Positions 8,068-17,039 of a stretch of DNA of 64,000 bases are shown in pieces. The number at the start of each line of letters is the position of its first letter. Within the stretch, counting starts at the first letter, position 1. The stretch lies in assembly GCF_042682545.1 (NCBI RefSeq), contig NZ_JBHUHQ010000009.1, one strand, 5' to 3'. The notes beneath the pieces are model-generated. The model saw nothing but the letters and a program-made list of their open reading frames with translations, was not told the origin of the DNA and searched no databases. The stretch is from Ornithinibacillus salinisoli (lineage in GTDB: Bacteria > Bacillota > Bacilli > Bacillales > Amphibacillaceae). The translations under genes and the position numbers were made by a program.

Positions 8068-9396
8068 ATGGTTGGTATTTCAATGATAGAAATGATAAGA
8101 AACAACGCAGCGCGACTAGACCGTCATTTGCGTGAAGAATTTCTGGCATTGTATCGTCCGTTCAAGCATACTCCCTGTTATTTGCACCGCCCCTATGAAG
8201 CATTTTTAAATAAAAAAAAGAAACTACCGGTGATTATTAAGTTTAAAGATACTGAATCTATTAGCTGTCAAAATGATATGAATCTAGTAAAGGATATCGT
8301 CTCTCGTTACACAGGTTGTCAGCATAGAAAGGACTTTAAGAGTATTAAGTCCTGTAGTGCTATTGTTACACCGACTGCACTGAAGGACATACTTTCATCT
8401 TGTAATCATGTTCATAAAGTCTATTACAATCGAGAGGTTCGTGCGTTATTGGATGTGGCTACACCTGCAATCCATGCGGACAACCTCATTAGAAATGATG
8501 CCCAATTAACAGGGGAAAATGTAACGATTGCGGTAATCGATACCGGAATATTTCCACATGAGGATTTACGAGGGCGCATGAAAGGATTTCGCGATTTCAT
8601 AAACAATCGTAGGGAACCTTATGATGATAATGGTCATGGGACCCATTGTGCAGGGTGTGCATTAGGCGATGGAACAGCATCAGACGGGAAGTATAAAGGA
8701 CCCGCTCCAAAAGCCGAAGTAGTTGGTATAAAAGTGCTTGATAAACTTGGATCCGGTTCATTAGAAACAGTCATGGAAGGGGTTCAATGGGCGATTGATC
8801 ATAAAGATGAATTGGGTATTGATGTATTATCGATGTCCATTGGAAGTCCAGCGAGCTCCGTTTATCCAAATGAAAATGATGACCCAATGGTACAAATGGT
8901 AGAAGCGGCGTGGGATGCCGGGATGGTAGTTTGTGTAGCTGCTGGTAACGAAGGTCCAGATAGTGGTACCATTTCAAGTCCAGGGATTAGTGACAAAGTC
9001 ATTACAGTTGGAGCAATAGATGATCAAAACACCGTTTCACGTACAGGGGATGAGATTGCTAGTTTCTCAAGTAGAGGTCCAACGTTGTACAATGAAATCA
9101 AACCAGATGTCGTTGCTCCAGGCGTTAATATTGTCTCTTTAAGGTCACCACGTTCTTATATAGATAAGCAGCGAGATACTAGAGTGGATAAATATTATAC
9201 GACGCTATCAGGCACTTCGATGGCAACTCCTATATGTGCAGGTTTAGTAGCTTTATTGCTACAATACAATCGTACGTTAACGCCGAATGAGGTTAAACGA
9301 ATGGTGATGGGAAGTGCAGATGCATGGGGAAACGGTGATCCAAATGTATATGGGGCAGGTTATATAAACGCAGAAAAAACAATACCATTAGCATAG
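8068..9396 (+). CDS. aprX: subtilisin-like serine protease AprX
   Basis: Peptidase S8 of 442 aa, the same length as B. subtilis AprX. The catalytic triad is readable: Asp158 in VIDTGI, His190 in NGHGTHCAG and Ser384 in SGTSMATP, with the oxyanion Asn294 in AAGNEG. There is no signal peptide; about 130 residues precede the catalytic domain, as in the intracellular AprX type. The ATG follows AAAGGAGGAG. It is transcribed alone and ends at a hairpin. Family knowledge: an intracellular, stationary-phase protease. Many cysteines (for example C194, C197) are visible, consistent with a reduced cytoplasmic location. Confidence 0.92.
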   Translation: MVGISMIEMIRNNAARLDRHLREEFLALYRPFKHTPCYLHRPYEAFLNKKKKLPVIIKFKDTESISCQNDMNLVKDIVSRYTGCQHRKDFKSIKSCSAIVTPTALKDILSSCNHVHKVYYNREVRALLDVATPAIHADNLIRNDAQLTGENVTIAVIDTGIFPHEDLRGRMKGFRDFINNRREPYDDNGHGTHCAGCALGDGTASDGKYKGPAPKAEVVGIKVLDKLGSGSLETVMEGVQWAIDHKDELGIDVLSMSIGSPASSVYPNENDDPMVQMVEAAWDAGMVVCVAAGNEGPDSGTISSPGISDKVITVGAIDDQNTVSRTGDEIASFSSRGPTLYNEIKPDVVAPGVNIVSLRSPRSYIDKQRDTRVDKYYTTLSGTSMATPICAGLVALLLQYNRTLTPNEVKRMVMGSADAWGNGDPNVYGAGYINAEKTIPLA

Positions 9397-9402
9397 AAAT
9401 AA

Positions 9403-9425
9403 GCTCCAGTTTACGGAACTGGAGC
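9403..9425. terminator. bidirectional terminator between aprX and the Bce-type module
   Basis: Perfect 9-bp stem GCTCCAGTT/AACTGGAGC with loop TACGG between convergent genes. T-rich sequence follows on the minus strand (TTATTTC); the plus side lacks a strong T-run. Confidence 0.7.
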
Positions 9426-9437
9426 CTTACATAATAT

Positions 9438-11390
9438 TTAGAGAGCCTCTTTAATCACTCGCTTATAATACAACACCGAAAGAAATCCGAAGACGGAATA
9501 CAAAGCGGTATAAAAGATCATGACCATAATCATCGGTGTCCACATTTCCGTGCCGAAGAAAAACCAACCAGATTTCACGGCGAAATAACTATGACTCAAC
9601 CCTACGACTAAAGGTATTCCAAAATTAAAAATTTGTTTTGCACGTATGCCTTTTAATAAATCATGTTGTGTGAATCCTAGCTTTCGTAAAATTGTATAAT
9701 TAGATTTTTCATCTTCACTTTCGTCCATTTGTTTAAAGTAAAGAATACACCCAGAAGTAATAAGGAAGGTTAAACCTAAGAATCCAACGATAAACATGAT
9801 AAGGCCCATCGTTTGTTTTTGATTTTGACTTAATTCTAATCGAGATTCATGACCTGCCCACTTACTTACATCTTGTTGAAAGATATCATTTGCTTCTTCT
9901 AAATCTCTAGACCTTTCAATATCAATGCCAACATAAACAGGAAATTCCATTTCTTCCAAAGTGTCTGGATTTAGCCCTTCTTCAAGCTGTTGGTAGATTT
10001 CATGATCAACAACAGCAGCTGGGAATCCACCTTGCGTAAGACGTAACGGTAAGATACTCTTATTTTCTATTCCAATATACGCCAACTCAATGGTGTTATG
10101 ATCTCCGATGAAATTGACGTGACCGGATTCTTCTAATGTTAAGAATTGCAACAAAGCTTCATTTGAATTAATAAAAATAGTCTCTTTCGTTGAAATATCC
10201 AAATCATCGATAAATTCATCACTTACAACAGTCATTGCTGTTAAGCCAGGGTCGAAATTTAAGTTCATCTCATCATAGGAACCTAAAATGTCGGATATAT
10301 CTACTTCTATTTCTAATAAGTTCATTTTGGTCGTAGTATAAGCTATATCGTGGTTGTCTAATGTAGTTGTAAATTGTTCTGCATGCTCCTCATCTGGGAT
10401 AGAAAAATGATTAGGAACGGATTGCTCCGCTGTTTTTTCTGCAGAATAATAAGAAATATAGCTCAAAGATAATAAACCGAGAGCAAGAGCGGATACGGTT
10501 GTTATGATCGTTAATAACAAAGAATTCGATCTCATCCGAAACATAATAGATGAAAGTGATAATACATCTTTTACATTTACATAGCCGTCCTTCTTTTTAC
10601 GGATAATATTAAAAATAAAGCTCACCGAGCCTTTGTAGAATAAAAATGTCCCTAAAATGACACTTCCGAGAATAGCTATCATTGCCATGAATAACTCATT
10701 CATTCCGACAAAGTCTCCACTAAATAGTCTTGTGGATAAATAGTATCCGAAAGCAATGAATCCAATCCCCAAGACACCTAAAATAACTTGAGTGAGTGAC
10801 AGTTTCTTTACTGTATCTTCGGTTGTGGAGTTTACTCGAAACAAGGATAAGATATTTTGTCTTCTGATAAAAATGAAATTCATTAACAAGATTAAAACAT
10901 AGATACACGCAAAGACAAGGATGGTTTGGGTTAATGCTTCTGTCGAGAATCGTAAGGTAGCAACTGCTTCAATGCCTATTACCTTAAGCAAAATCATCAT
11001 AGCTAACCTAGACATGGAGAACCCAATAAAAATTCCTACGAACATAGATCCAAAATATAGCATAATGTTTTCCATACTAAGGATTCTAAATATTTGACCC
11101 TTTGTCATACCAATTAGTTGAAATAACCCAATTTCTTTACTACGACGTTTAATAAATAAGTTGTTTGCATATAAAAGGAAAATAGTTACGATCATGATTA
11201 ATATAATCGAACCCGCTTTAATTGCTGCTGCTCCTTTAATGGACCCTTTTGCTTCATCCATCGATGGATCATACTGTAATGTGACAAAGGCAAAATATAA
11301 GGCAACACTAAAAATTAACGCAAACACATAAAGATAATAGTTTTTCAGGTTTTTCTTTAAGTTTCGATAGATGAGATGCTTAATGTTCAT
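9438..11390 (-). CDS. BceB-type ABC transporter permease (antimicrobial peptide detoxification)
   Basis: FtsX-family permease of 650 aa, the usual BceB size. It has an N-terminal helix, groups of membrane segments up to about residue 310, a large extracellular domain of roughly 220 residues (about 315-530) and three C-terminal helices. That domain is where BceB-like proteins recognise the peptide antibiotic or its lipid II-cycle complex. It overlaps the ATPase gene by 11 nt. Together with the upstream BceS-like kinase it should act both as sensor and as resistance pump; the peptide is unknown (bacitracin-, nisin- or cathelicidin-like ligands are typical). Confidence 0.88.
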   Translation of the reverse strand: MNIKHLIYRNLKKNLKNYYLYVFALIFSVALYFAFVTLQYDPSMDEAKGSIKGAAAIKAGSIILIMIVTIFLLYANNLFIKRRSKEIGLFQLIGMTKGQIFRILSMENIMLYFGSMFVGIFIGFSMSRLAMMILLKVIGIEAVATLRFSTEALTQTILVFACIYVLILLMNFIFIRRQNILSLFRVNSTTEDTVKKLSLTQVILGVLGIGFIAFGYYLSTRLFSGDFVGMNELFMAMIAILGSVILGTFLFYKGSVSFIFNIIRKKKDGYVNVKDVLSLSSIMFRMRSNSLLLTIITTVSALALGLLSLSYISYYSAEKTAEQSVPNHFSIPDEEHAEQFTTTLDNHDIAYTTTKMNLLEIEVDISDILGSYDEMNLNFDPGLTAMTVVSDEFIDDLDISTKETIFINSNEALLQFLTLEESGHVNFIGDHNTIELAYIGIENKSILPLRLTQGGFPAAVVDHEIYQQLEEGLNPDTLEEMEFPVYVGIDIERSRDLEEANDIFQQDVSKWAGHESRLELSQNQKQTMGLIMFIVGFLGLTFLITSGCILYFKQMDESEDEKSNYTILRKLGFTQHDLLKGIRAKQIFNFGIPLVVGLSHSYFAVKSGWFFFGTEMWTPMIMVMIFYTALYSVFGFLSVLYYKRVIKEAL

Positions 11391-12150
11391 GGTTTACCCC
11401 ACCTAACACACCCTGGGTTTTAATAATATCTTGAAAGAATGATTGTCTTGTTTCCTCACCCTTGTTTAATTGTGTGTATATTTGACCGTCTTTTATAAAT
11501 ACAACCCTTTTGCTAAAGCTTGCTGCTACGGGATCATGGGTAACCATTACAATGGATGCTTCTCTTTTTTGGTTCAGTTCGCTTAGTTTATTGAGTAAAT
11601 CAGAGGCAGATTTGGAATCGAGTGCCCCAGTAGGTTCATCTGCGAAAATAATGCTGGGCTCATGTATAAATGCACGAGCTGCAGAAGTTCGCTGCTTTTG
11701 TCCACCAGATATTTCATTTGGATACTTATCTTTAATGTCATCAATACCTAGCTCAGCTGCTAAGGTTTGGAACTTATTATCTGCCTCTTTTTTGGAAACT
11801 TTTTTAATGGATAAAGGTAATAGAATATTTTCTTTCACGGTTAATGTATCTAGTAAATTATATTCCTGAAAGATAAATCCTAAATGATGCTTCCTAAATT
11901 CGGCTAGTTGTTTGTCCCGCATTCTAGTGAATTCTTTTTCTTCAATTTTAATCGAACCCTTTGAAACATGATCTATAGATGATAGTACATTCAGTAATGT
12001 TGTCTTTCCGGAACCAGATGCTCCCATAATACTAACGAACTCGCCCTTTTCTACATGAATGTCAATTCCTTTTAACACTTCTTGTTTATTAAATTTATTT
12101 CCATAACTTTTATAAATTTTATTTGCCTCAAGTATTTTCATTTGATTCAC
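11380..12150 (-). CDS. BceA-type ABC transporter ATPase
   Basis: ATPase of 256 aa partnering the downstream permease. Walker A GASGSGKTT, signature SGGQKQR, Walker B IIFADEPTGALD and the switch His in VTHD are all intact. The MacB/LolD-like subgroup matches BceA. Its start is separated from the kinase gene by 85 nt containing a perfect palindrome that may be the response-regulator operator. The coding end overlaps the permease start by 11 nt, so the pump subunits are translationally coupled. Confidence 0.9.
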   Translation of the reverse strand: MNQMKILEANKIYKSYGNKFNKQEVLKGIDIHVEKGEFVSIMGASGSGKTTLLNVLSSIDHVSKGSIKIEEKEFTRMRDKQLAEFRKHHLGFIFQEYNLLDTLTVKENILLPLSIKKVSKKEADNKFQTLAAELGIDDIKDKYPNEISGGQKQRTSAARAFIHEPSIIFADEPTGALDSKSASDLLNKLSELNQKREASIVMVTHDPVAASFSKRVVFIKDGQIYTQLNKGEETRQSFFQDIIKTQGVLGGVNHEH

Positions 12151-12218
12151 TCCTTCTTGCTTCTATTTTAGACAAAATATAGCGTATTTACCTTTATATG
12201 ATATAACAATACAAGGAA

Positions 12219-12244
12219 AGCATGTGACAATGTTGTCACATGCT
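12219..12244 (-). promoter_or_regulatory. perfect palindrome before bceA-like gene, candidate response-regulator site
   Basis: AGCATGTGACA/TGTCACATGCT with a 4-nt centre. The core TGACA-N4-TGTCA resembles the TNACA-N4-TGTNA inverted repeats described for BceR-like regulators. It overlaps the last codons of the kinase gene and lies 69-94 nt upstream of the ATPase start. It could instead act as a weak terminator (TTTCC follows on the minus strand); both roles are possible. Confidence 0.5.
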
Positions 12245-13240
12245 TGTGATAGTTACAAAATCATTCTTTTTTGGGAATGATAACGTAAAGGTGGTTCCTT
12301 TACCGACGATTGACTGTACATGAAGGCGTATATGTAACGATTCGGCTACTTTTTTCGTTAAGTATAAGCCCATTCCAGTTGAGGCACTGTCTTTATGGTT
12401 GAGCGTAGAAGTAAAACCTTTATCAAAAATTCGTGGCAGGTCCTTGGGGTCAATACCACGACCAAAATCTTGAATCTGTAAATGATCAATGCCTTCCTGC
12501 TGATAGCCTTTTATTATAATGTCGGTTGAGTCGCTGTATTTGACAGCGTTCGTAAGAAGTTGCCGTATAATAAATCCAAGCCATTTTACATCGGTGAGAA
12601 TTTCCGTAAATTCAAGGGAGACATCAAAACCAATTCCTTTTTGGATACACCATGATTTTAACGCTTTAATTTCCTGAAAGATTAATGGCTCGATAGCTGT
12701 TTTTTCGATATATAAATCATTTTTAATGAATGGAATACGCTTTTGATGTAGTTGTTGATCCACTAATAAATGGACACGTAGCCACTCGTATCGTAATTGT
12801 GATCTCAGGTTTTCGTCATCCACTCGATCAATCATTAACTGCATGGCTGTTAATGGTGTCTTTACCTCATGAATCCAAGATAATAATTCATCTTTTTCTT
12901 GCTCCAGACTCGTTAGTTGGTCATTAATTTCCTCTTTATAGAATTCTGTCAATTGCTTCAGATGTTCTTCGATTAATGTTTCAAATGGTGTTTCTGCTTT
13001 TGGTATACTGGATAAATCAATAGTACGATCTGATTCTTGTACACTTCGATAGAACTTTGATTCTTTGTTATAACGGATGATGACAAAGGCACCCCAGCTA
13101 ATGAGAGATAGGAAAACAATATATATCATCGGCATCAGCGCAATTGACGGATCAATGAAACTGATAAATATGAGTAATAGCTGTATGGCAATGAAGAAGA
13201 TGATCCAGCTTCGTCTTTCTCTTAAAAACTTACGAATCAT
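12236..13240 (-). CDS. BceS-type intramembrane-sensing histidine kinase
   Basis: Kinase of 334 aa. Two N-terminal membrane helices (about 12-30 and 34-56) are joined by a very short extracellular turn, the hallmark of kinases that sense through a partner ABC transporter. The phosphoacceptor is His124 in WIHEVKTPL. The ATP-binding region has NAVKY (N box), DFGRGID (G1) and GMGLYL (G2). It overlaps the response regulator gene by 4 nt and precedes the ABC pair, the classical bceRSAB order. Confidence 0.9.
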   Translation of the reverse strand: MIRKFLRERRSWIIFFIAIQLLLIFISFIDPSIALMPMIYIVFLSLISWGAFVIIRYNKESKFYRSVQESDRTIDLSSIPKAETPFETLIEEHLKQLTEFYKEEINDQLTSLEQEKDELLSWIHEVKTPLTAMQLMIDRVDDENLRSQLRYEWLRVHLLVDQQLHQKRIPFIKNDLYIEKTAIEPLIFQEIKALKSWCIQKGIGFDVSLEFTEILTDVKWLGFIIRQLLTNAVKYSDSTDIIIKGYQQEGIDHLQIQDFGRGIDPKDLPRIFDKGFTSTLNHKDSASTGMGLYLTKKVAESLHIRLHVQSIVGKGTTFTLSFPKKNDFVTITSM

Positions 13241-13941
13241 AAGGTAGCCTCTTCCTTAGCGATATATCCTTGTCCCACTTTTGTCTCAATATATTGTCCT
13301 AATCCAAGATCCTCTAATTTTTTTCTTAGTCGGTTTACATTAACGGTTAACGTATTATCGCTGACAAACCGCTCGTCGTCCCATAAACTCTTTATTAATT
13401 CGTCACGAGAAACAATTTCATTTTTCTTTTCGATTAAAATCTTTAAAATATACATCTCATTTTTTGTGAGTTCAACAGAGTTCGTATGCGTTGTTACGAT
13501 GTTTTTGGCATAATCAATTGTTGCACCGCACCATGTCTTTAGGTCTAATTGCTGCTCCGTATTGTAATTATAAACTCGTCGAAGAACGGCTTGTATTTTA
13601 GCAATTAGTACATCGAAATGGAAGGGCTTTTGGATAAAATCATCTGCACCTAGCTGCATGGACATTACCATATCTGTTGGGTGATCACGAGAAGATAAAA
13701 AGATAATTGGCACATTCGAATGAGAGCGAATCATTCGGCACCAATGGAATCCATCGAATTTAGGTAACTGTATATCAATAATAACTAAATCAGGTTTATT
13801 TGTAGTAAATTCCTCAATGACATGCGCAAAATCAGAAATACCTTGCACATGGTAGGACCATTGAGACAATCTTTCTTTTATTTCCTGAAATAGGGTTGTA
13901 TCATCTTCGATTAACATAATTTTAAACAATTGATTCACCAC
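13237..13941 (-). CDS. BceR-type response regulator (OmpR family)
   Basis: Response regulator of 234 aa. Receiver domain with acidic pair E12-D13-D14, phosphoacceptor Asp56 in VIIDIQLP and Lys in QKPF; C-terminal winged-helix domain (about 135-230). The reading frame opens with GTG at 13941; a TTG a few codons later has a GGTG SD and is an alternative start. It is expected to activate the downstream ABC genes on peptide-antibiotic stress. Divergent from the hydrolase-SARP gene with a 195-nt shared upstream region. Confidence 0.88.
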   Translation of the reverse strand: MVNQLFKIMLIEDDTTLFQEIKERLSQWSYHVQGISDFAHVIEEFTTNKPDLVIIDIQLPKFDGFHWCRMIRSHSNVPIIFLSSRDHPTDMVMSMQLGADDFIQKPFHFDVLIAKIQAVLRRVYNYNTEQQLDLKTWCGATIDYAKNIVTTHTNSVELTKNEMYILKILIEKKNEIVSRDELIKSLWDDERFVSDNTLTVNVNRLRKKLEDLGLGQYIETKVGQGYIAKEEATL

Positions 13942-14136
13942 ACAATTCCCGTAAGAATACTTTCCATATTATAGTAATATGATTCCAGTAACAATGTAAA
14001 TAAATATATATCTACGTAAACGATCAAGTAAATATAAGAAAAAAAGAAGGAATTCTACCATATTTTAACGAAATTAGTTATATATAACTAGAGCAGATAG
14101 ATTGTTTTACATAAATTCAAATGGGGATGATGTAAT

Positions 14137-15663
14137 TTGGTCTGGATGAAACGTGATAATATTCATATAAATTATGAATGGATTCAATCCGAAGATCCAT
14201 ATGCGGAGGAAACACTTATTTTAATTCACGGTACTGGTCTAGACATGCATTCATGGGATTTCGTAATACCATATTTTCGTAAACACTATGATGTAGTTGT
14301 TTACGATTTGCGTGGCCATGGTGATAGTGATGCTGGCGAACAAAAGAGAACCGTTGAAATTCTTAGTGAAGATTTGAAATACCTATTATCTGAATTGGAC
14401 ATACAAAACTATCATTTTATCGCACAAGGTTTTGGTGGACTAGTTGCAGTCTACCTCGCTGCGCAAGATGAAGAAGTGAAACAACGGTTACGTTCCTTGA
14501 TATTATTCAGTGTGCCATTTCATTACCCAAAGAAACTTGGAGACAAAGTTATTAATCAACGAAAAGAATTTGTAAATGGGCAGCGTAATGTATTAGAAAT
14601 GGGGAAGAAGTTAGTCAACAACATATGCTATGACCTTACAGAAGACAAGGAAAAGATTTTACTACATGCTTTTGAAAAAGTGTCACCGGAAGTTTACTTT
14701 GATTTATTTCATACAAAGGATTTGCATCATGCAATTATGTATTTACAAAAAGTAGATAAACCAATACTAATCCTTTCTGGTTCAGAGGATGAGGTATTTC
14801 CTCCCGAATTAAATAGTGCGAGTCTCAACTTTAATCCGAATGCCAGATATTATACCGTACCATTCGCTTCGTTTTTAATACAGATGGATCAACCAGAAAT
14901 TACATCGGAATGGATTCACAATTTTATTGAGAAACAAAACAACAACCAAAGAAACGTATCAGAGAATAATTATCAAGAAGAATTAACTTCGGAAATGTAT
15001 TCAGAGATAAGAGGGATGTTTAGTGAAAAAAGAGAACATTATAATGAATTACACGTCCATATTATGAACGGTTTCGGTGTCGTTGTAAATGGGGAAAGAA
15101 TCCATGAAGGATGGGGAAAACGAAAGGCTAAACAAATTCTTGTTTACCTAATCCTTCAACAATCGGTTACACGTGATGAGCTCTGTGACATATTTTGGCC
15201 AGAAGTAGATCTTATCCATGCTCGTAACCGTTTAAGGGTAGCCTTGCACCATTTAAAGCATTTGCTAGAAGCGGACCGTAAGACTAGTGCTTCTATTCTG
15301 GTGACCGAAAGAGAGCATGTTTTTTTACAAGGGAAAGTAAAGTCTGACTTACACAGTCATTTAGAAGCGATAGAAAATGCGCAATTACTTGAAGATGACA
15401 ATCAAAAAGCTATGCAATATAAAAAAATACTAGCAGAAATTACGGATAATCCGTTACCTGGACTTTATGAAGAGTGGTTTCTAAATAAAAGAAATTGCAT
15501 TGAAGAAAAATGGGGAGATATGTCGATATTCCTTGCTGATTGGTATGAAAAACAAGGCAAGATGAAAAACACTTTGTATTATTTAAAGACAGCATTAAAG
15601 TATAAAATAGATGATTTTCACTTGAATGAACGTGTGAATATCTTAGAACAACGCATGGTTTAA
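14137..15663 (+). CDS. alpha/beta-hydrolase domain fused to a SARP/BTAD-like transcriptional regulator
   Basis: Protein of 508 aa. Residues 1-270 are an alpha/beta-hydrolase fold: oxyanion HGTGLDMHSW (31-40), DLRGHGDSD (57-65). The nucleophile elbow, however, reads AQGFGG (96-101) with Gly98 where Ser is expected, and the usual catalytic His segment reads VPFASFLIQMDQPE without His, so it should be inactive. Residues about 315-400 form a winged helix (NGFGVVVNG, KAKQILVYLILQQ, DELCDIFWPE, ARNRLRVALHHLK), and the rest is a TPR-like BTAD, as in SARP activators. Start TTG 14137 has GGGGATG upstream; ATG 14146 is an alternative. Inference: the dead hydrolase binds a small ligand and controls the regulator. 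Confidence 0.75.
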   Translation: MVWMKRDNIHINYEWIQSEDPYAEETLILIHGTGLDMHSWDFVIPYFRKHYDVVVYDLRGHGDSDAGEQKRTVEILSEDLKYLLSELDIQNYHFIAQGFGGLVAVYLAAQDEEVKQRLRSLILFSVPFHYPKKLGDKVINQRKEFVNGQRNVLEMGKKLVNNICYDLTEDKEKILLHAFEKVSPEVYFDLFHTKDLHHAIMYLQKVDKPILILSGSEDEVFPPELNSASLNFNPNARYYTVPFASFLIQMDQPEITSEWIHNFIEKQNNNQRNVSENNYQEELTSEMYSEIRGMFSEKREHYNELHVHIMNGFGVVVNGERIHEGWGKRKAKQILVYLILQQSVTRDELCDIFWPEVDLIHARNRLRVALHHLKHLLEADRKTSASILVTEREHVFLQGKVKSDLHSHLEAIENAQLLEDDNQKAMQYKKILAEITDNPLPGLYEEWFLNKRNCIEEKWGDMSIFLADWYEKQGKMKNTLYYLKTALKYKIDDFHLNERVNILEQRMV

Positions 15664-15791
15664 GACATTTTCTAGCTTCTGAAAAAGGGTGCAGTTCATC
15701 ATAGTTATATAATTTTTTTCATGTGTAATGATACTGTAACGAGTCATTTGCTATAATTCAGGGTATAAATATTTGAAATCTTATTCCGCTG

Positions 15792-15896
15792 TTCAGAAAA
15801 AGGCAAACCTATTGAAAAGTAGGGACGCAAAGTCACAGATCTACAGTTGGGAACAATATGATGGCTGGGCTACCTGAAATACAATTGTATTTTAGG
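15792..15896 (+). promoter_or_regulatory. cyclic di-GMP-I (GEMM-I) riboswitch with SD-masking expression platform
   Basis: The aptamer signature is clear: AAAGGCAAACC (15799-15809), GAAA tetraloop (15814-15817), GGGACGCAAAG (15822-15832) and ATGGCTGGGCTACC (15861-15874). TTCAG (15792-15796) can pair with CTGAA (15874-15878) as P1. The downstream strand of P1 also belongs to a competing hairpin, CCTGAAATAC/GTATTTTAGG (15873-15896), whose 3' end covers the start of the AGGGGGG ribosome binding site. No U-tract follows, so control is probably translational, with ligand-stabilised P1 opening the SD (an on-switch, inferred). Confidence 0.9.
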
Positions 15897-15904
15897 GGGG
15901 AACT

Positions 15905-16063
15905 ATGATTAACTCTGTAAACGTGAGGCTTGATCAAGAGTGGGTGGAACTGATTCAAGAAGCAAAGGACATGGGGATGACCTTGGAGGAAGTTAGAGCG
16001 TTATTCCAGGAAAAGGGTATTAAGAATTTCTTTTTACATACCGAGAAAGAGATCCGTGTGTAG
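15905..16063 (+). CDS. SinI-like antirepressor, 52 aa
   Basis: Too small for usual ORF cut-offs. Residues 9-38 (LDQEWVELIQEAKDMGMTLE and EEVRALFQEKG) match the SinI/SinR dimerisation region: B. subtilis SinI carries LDQEWVELMMEAKEANI followed by a similar helix. No DNA-binding domain is present, so it should act by binding a SinR-type repressor and titrating it from biofilm and matrix promoters. No sinR lies next to it, unlike the classical sinI-sinR pair. The SD AGGGGGG is 4-5 nt from the ATG and lies in the riboswitch platform, so translation is predicted to respond to c-di-GMP. Confidence 0.85.
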   Translation: MINSVNVRLDQEWVELIQEAKDMGMTLEEVRALFQEKGIKNFFLHTEKEIRV

Positions 16064-16260
16064 GAAAGTTAGAAATAAATAATGGATTGGACCTTACCTT
16101 TCTGGATGAGAAAGGTTTTTCTTTTGGAGGAAAATCACCCTTTATCTATCAAATACTACATTATAAAATGAAATATATATATAATAGATGATGACAGCAG
16201 TGGAAAAAGCAAAACGGTAAAAACCAAATTGCTATTTCTGAGTGACATCGTTTGTGGAAT

Positions 16261-16296
16261 AAAGAAGCCCGCTACTAATCATTAGCGGGCTTCTTT
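16261..16296. terminator. bidirectional terminator
   Basis: AAAGAAGCCCGCTA and TAGCGGGCTTCTTT form a 14-bp stem. It lies at the 3' end of the glycosylase gene, overlapping its stop codon, and downstream of the SinI-like gene. Confidence 0.85.
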
Positions 16297-16873
16297 ACTT
16301 TGAAACAAACTTATTGCCGGTTATCCAAAACCGATAAGGATAATCCTTTGCTTCTCCGGAATTATGAATACCTATTCGTTTTCCTTGTGTAATACTATCT
16401 GGAGTAAAACCTTCCGCAATATAAAGTGGTGGCTCTAGGAATGAACGTCCGTAATCAGCAGTCGAAATCCCCATCGCCTTTGTAAGCTTCCCTGGTCCAC
16501 TCGTTAGGTTTTCGATCTTTGTGACAGGTCTTCTTTTTTCCATTAAATGTAGTCCTTGCTTAGGCTCAACTGCACGAATCAAGACTGCTTCCGGTTGACC
16601 TATTTCTCCGCTCACAACATTTACTAGACAGTGCGTATGCATTGTATATGTATACACCATTCCAGCTTTTCCGAACATAATTTCTGTACGTTTCGTTCTC
16701 CTATTTTGAAAGCTATGGGCTGCGCGGTCGGTTGCACCTAAATACGCCTCTGTTTCCACAATATAACCGGAAGTATTTCCTTCCTCTGTTTCGTTCACTA
16801 ACACACAACCAAGTAAGGATCTTGCTAATTCTAGTGTAGGTTGATCGTAAAAGGTTTCTGGTAAAGGCTGCAT
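16295..16873 (-). CDS. 3-methyladenine DNA glycosylase, Mpg/AAG family
   Basis: Base-excision repair enzyme of 192 aa that removes alkylated purines. Family signatures are visible: ARSLLGCVLV near the N-terminus, the catalytic Glu in VETEAYLGATDRAAHS (about 39-54), MFGKAGMVYTYTMH, and LTSGPGKLTKAMGI (about 122-135) that positions the flipped base. The length fits bacterial homologues such as B. subtilis YxlJ. It is a single gene with its stop inside a strong terminator. Confidence 0.92.
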   Translation of the reverse strand: MQPLPETFYDQPTLELARSLLGCVLVNETEEGNTSGYIVETEAYLGATDRAAHSFQNRRTKRTEIMFGKAGMVYTYTMHTHCLVNVVSGEIGQPEAVLIRAVEPKQGLHLMEKRRPVTKIENLTSGPGKLTKAMGISTADYGRSFLEPPLYIAEGFTPDSITQGKRIGIHNSGEAKDYPYRFWITGNKFVSK

Positions 16874-16932
16874 ATGTATGTACTACTCCTTCCTATTTCC
16901 TCTAAGTATCTTTATCTTGAGACAAGCATAAA

Positions 16933-16974
16933 ATTCAGTGAGGTAAATTGCAACTCTGCAAAACCTCACTGAAT
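16933..16974 (-). terminator. terminator downstream of the DUF421 gene
   Basis: Perfect 12-bp stem ATTCAGTGAGGT/ACCTCACTGAAT. On the minus strand it is followed by TTTTATG. It lies between the DUF421 gene and the glycosylase gene, both on the minus strand. Confidence 0.7.
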
Positions 16975-17039
16975 GAAATACTAGGATTCACTTTTAGAAG
17001 AGCTTGGTTATAAGAGGCGTTATATGTAAAGGCAACTAG

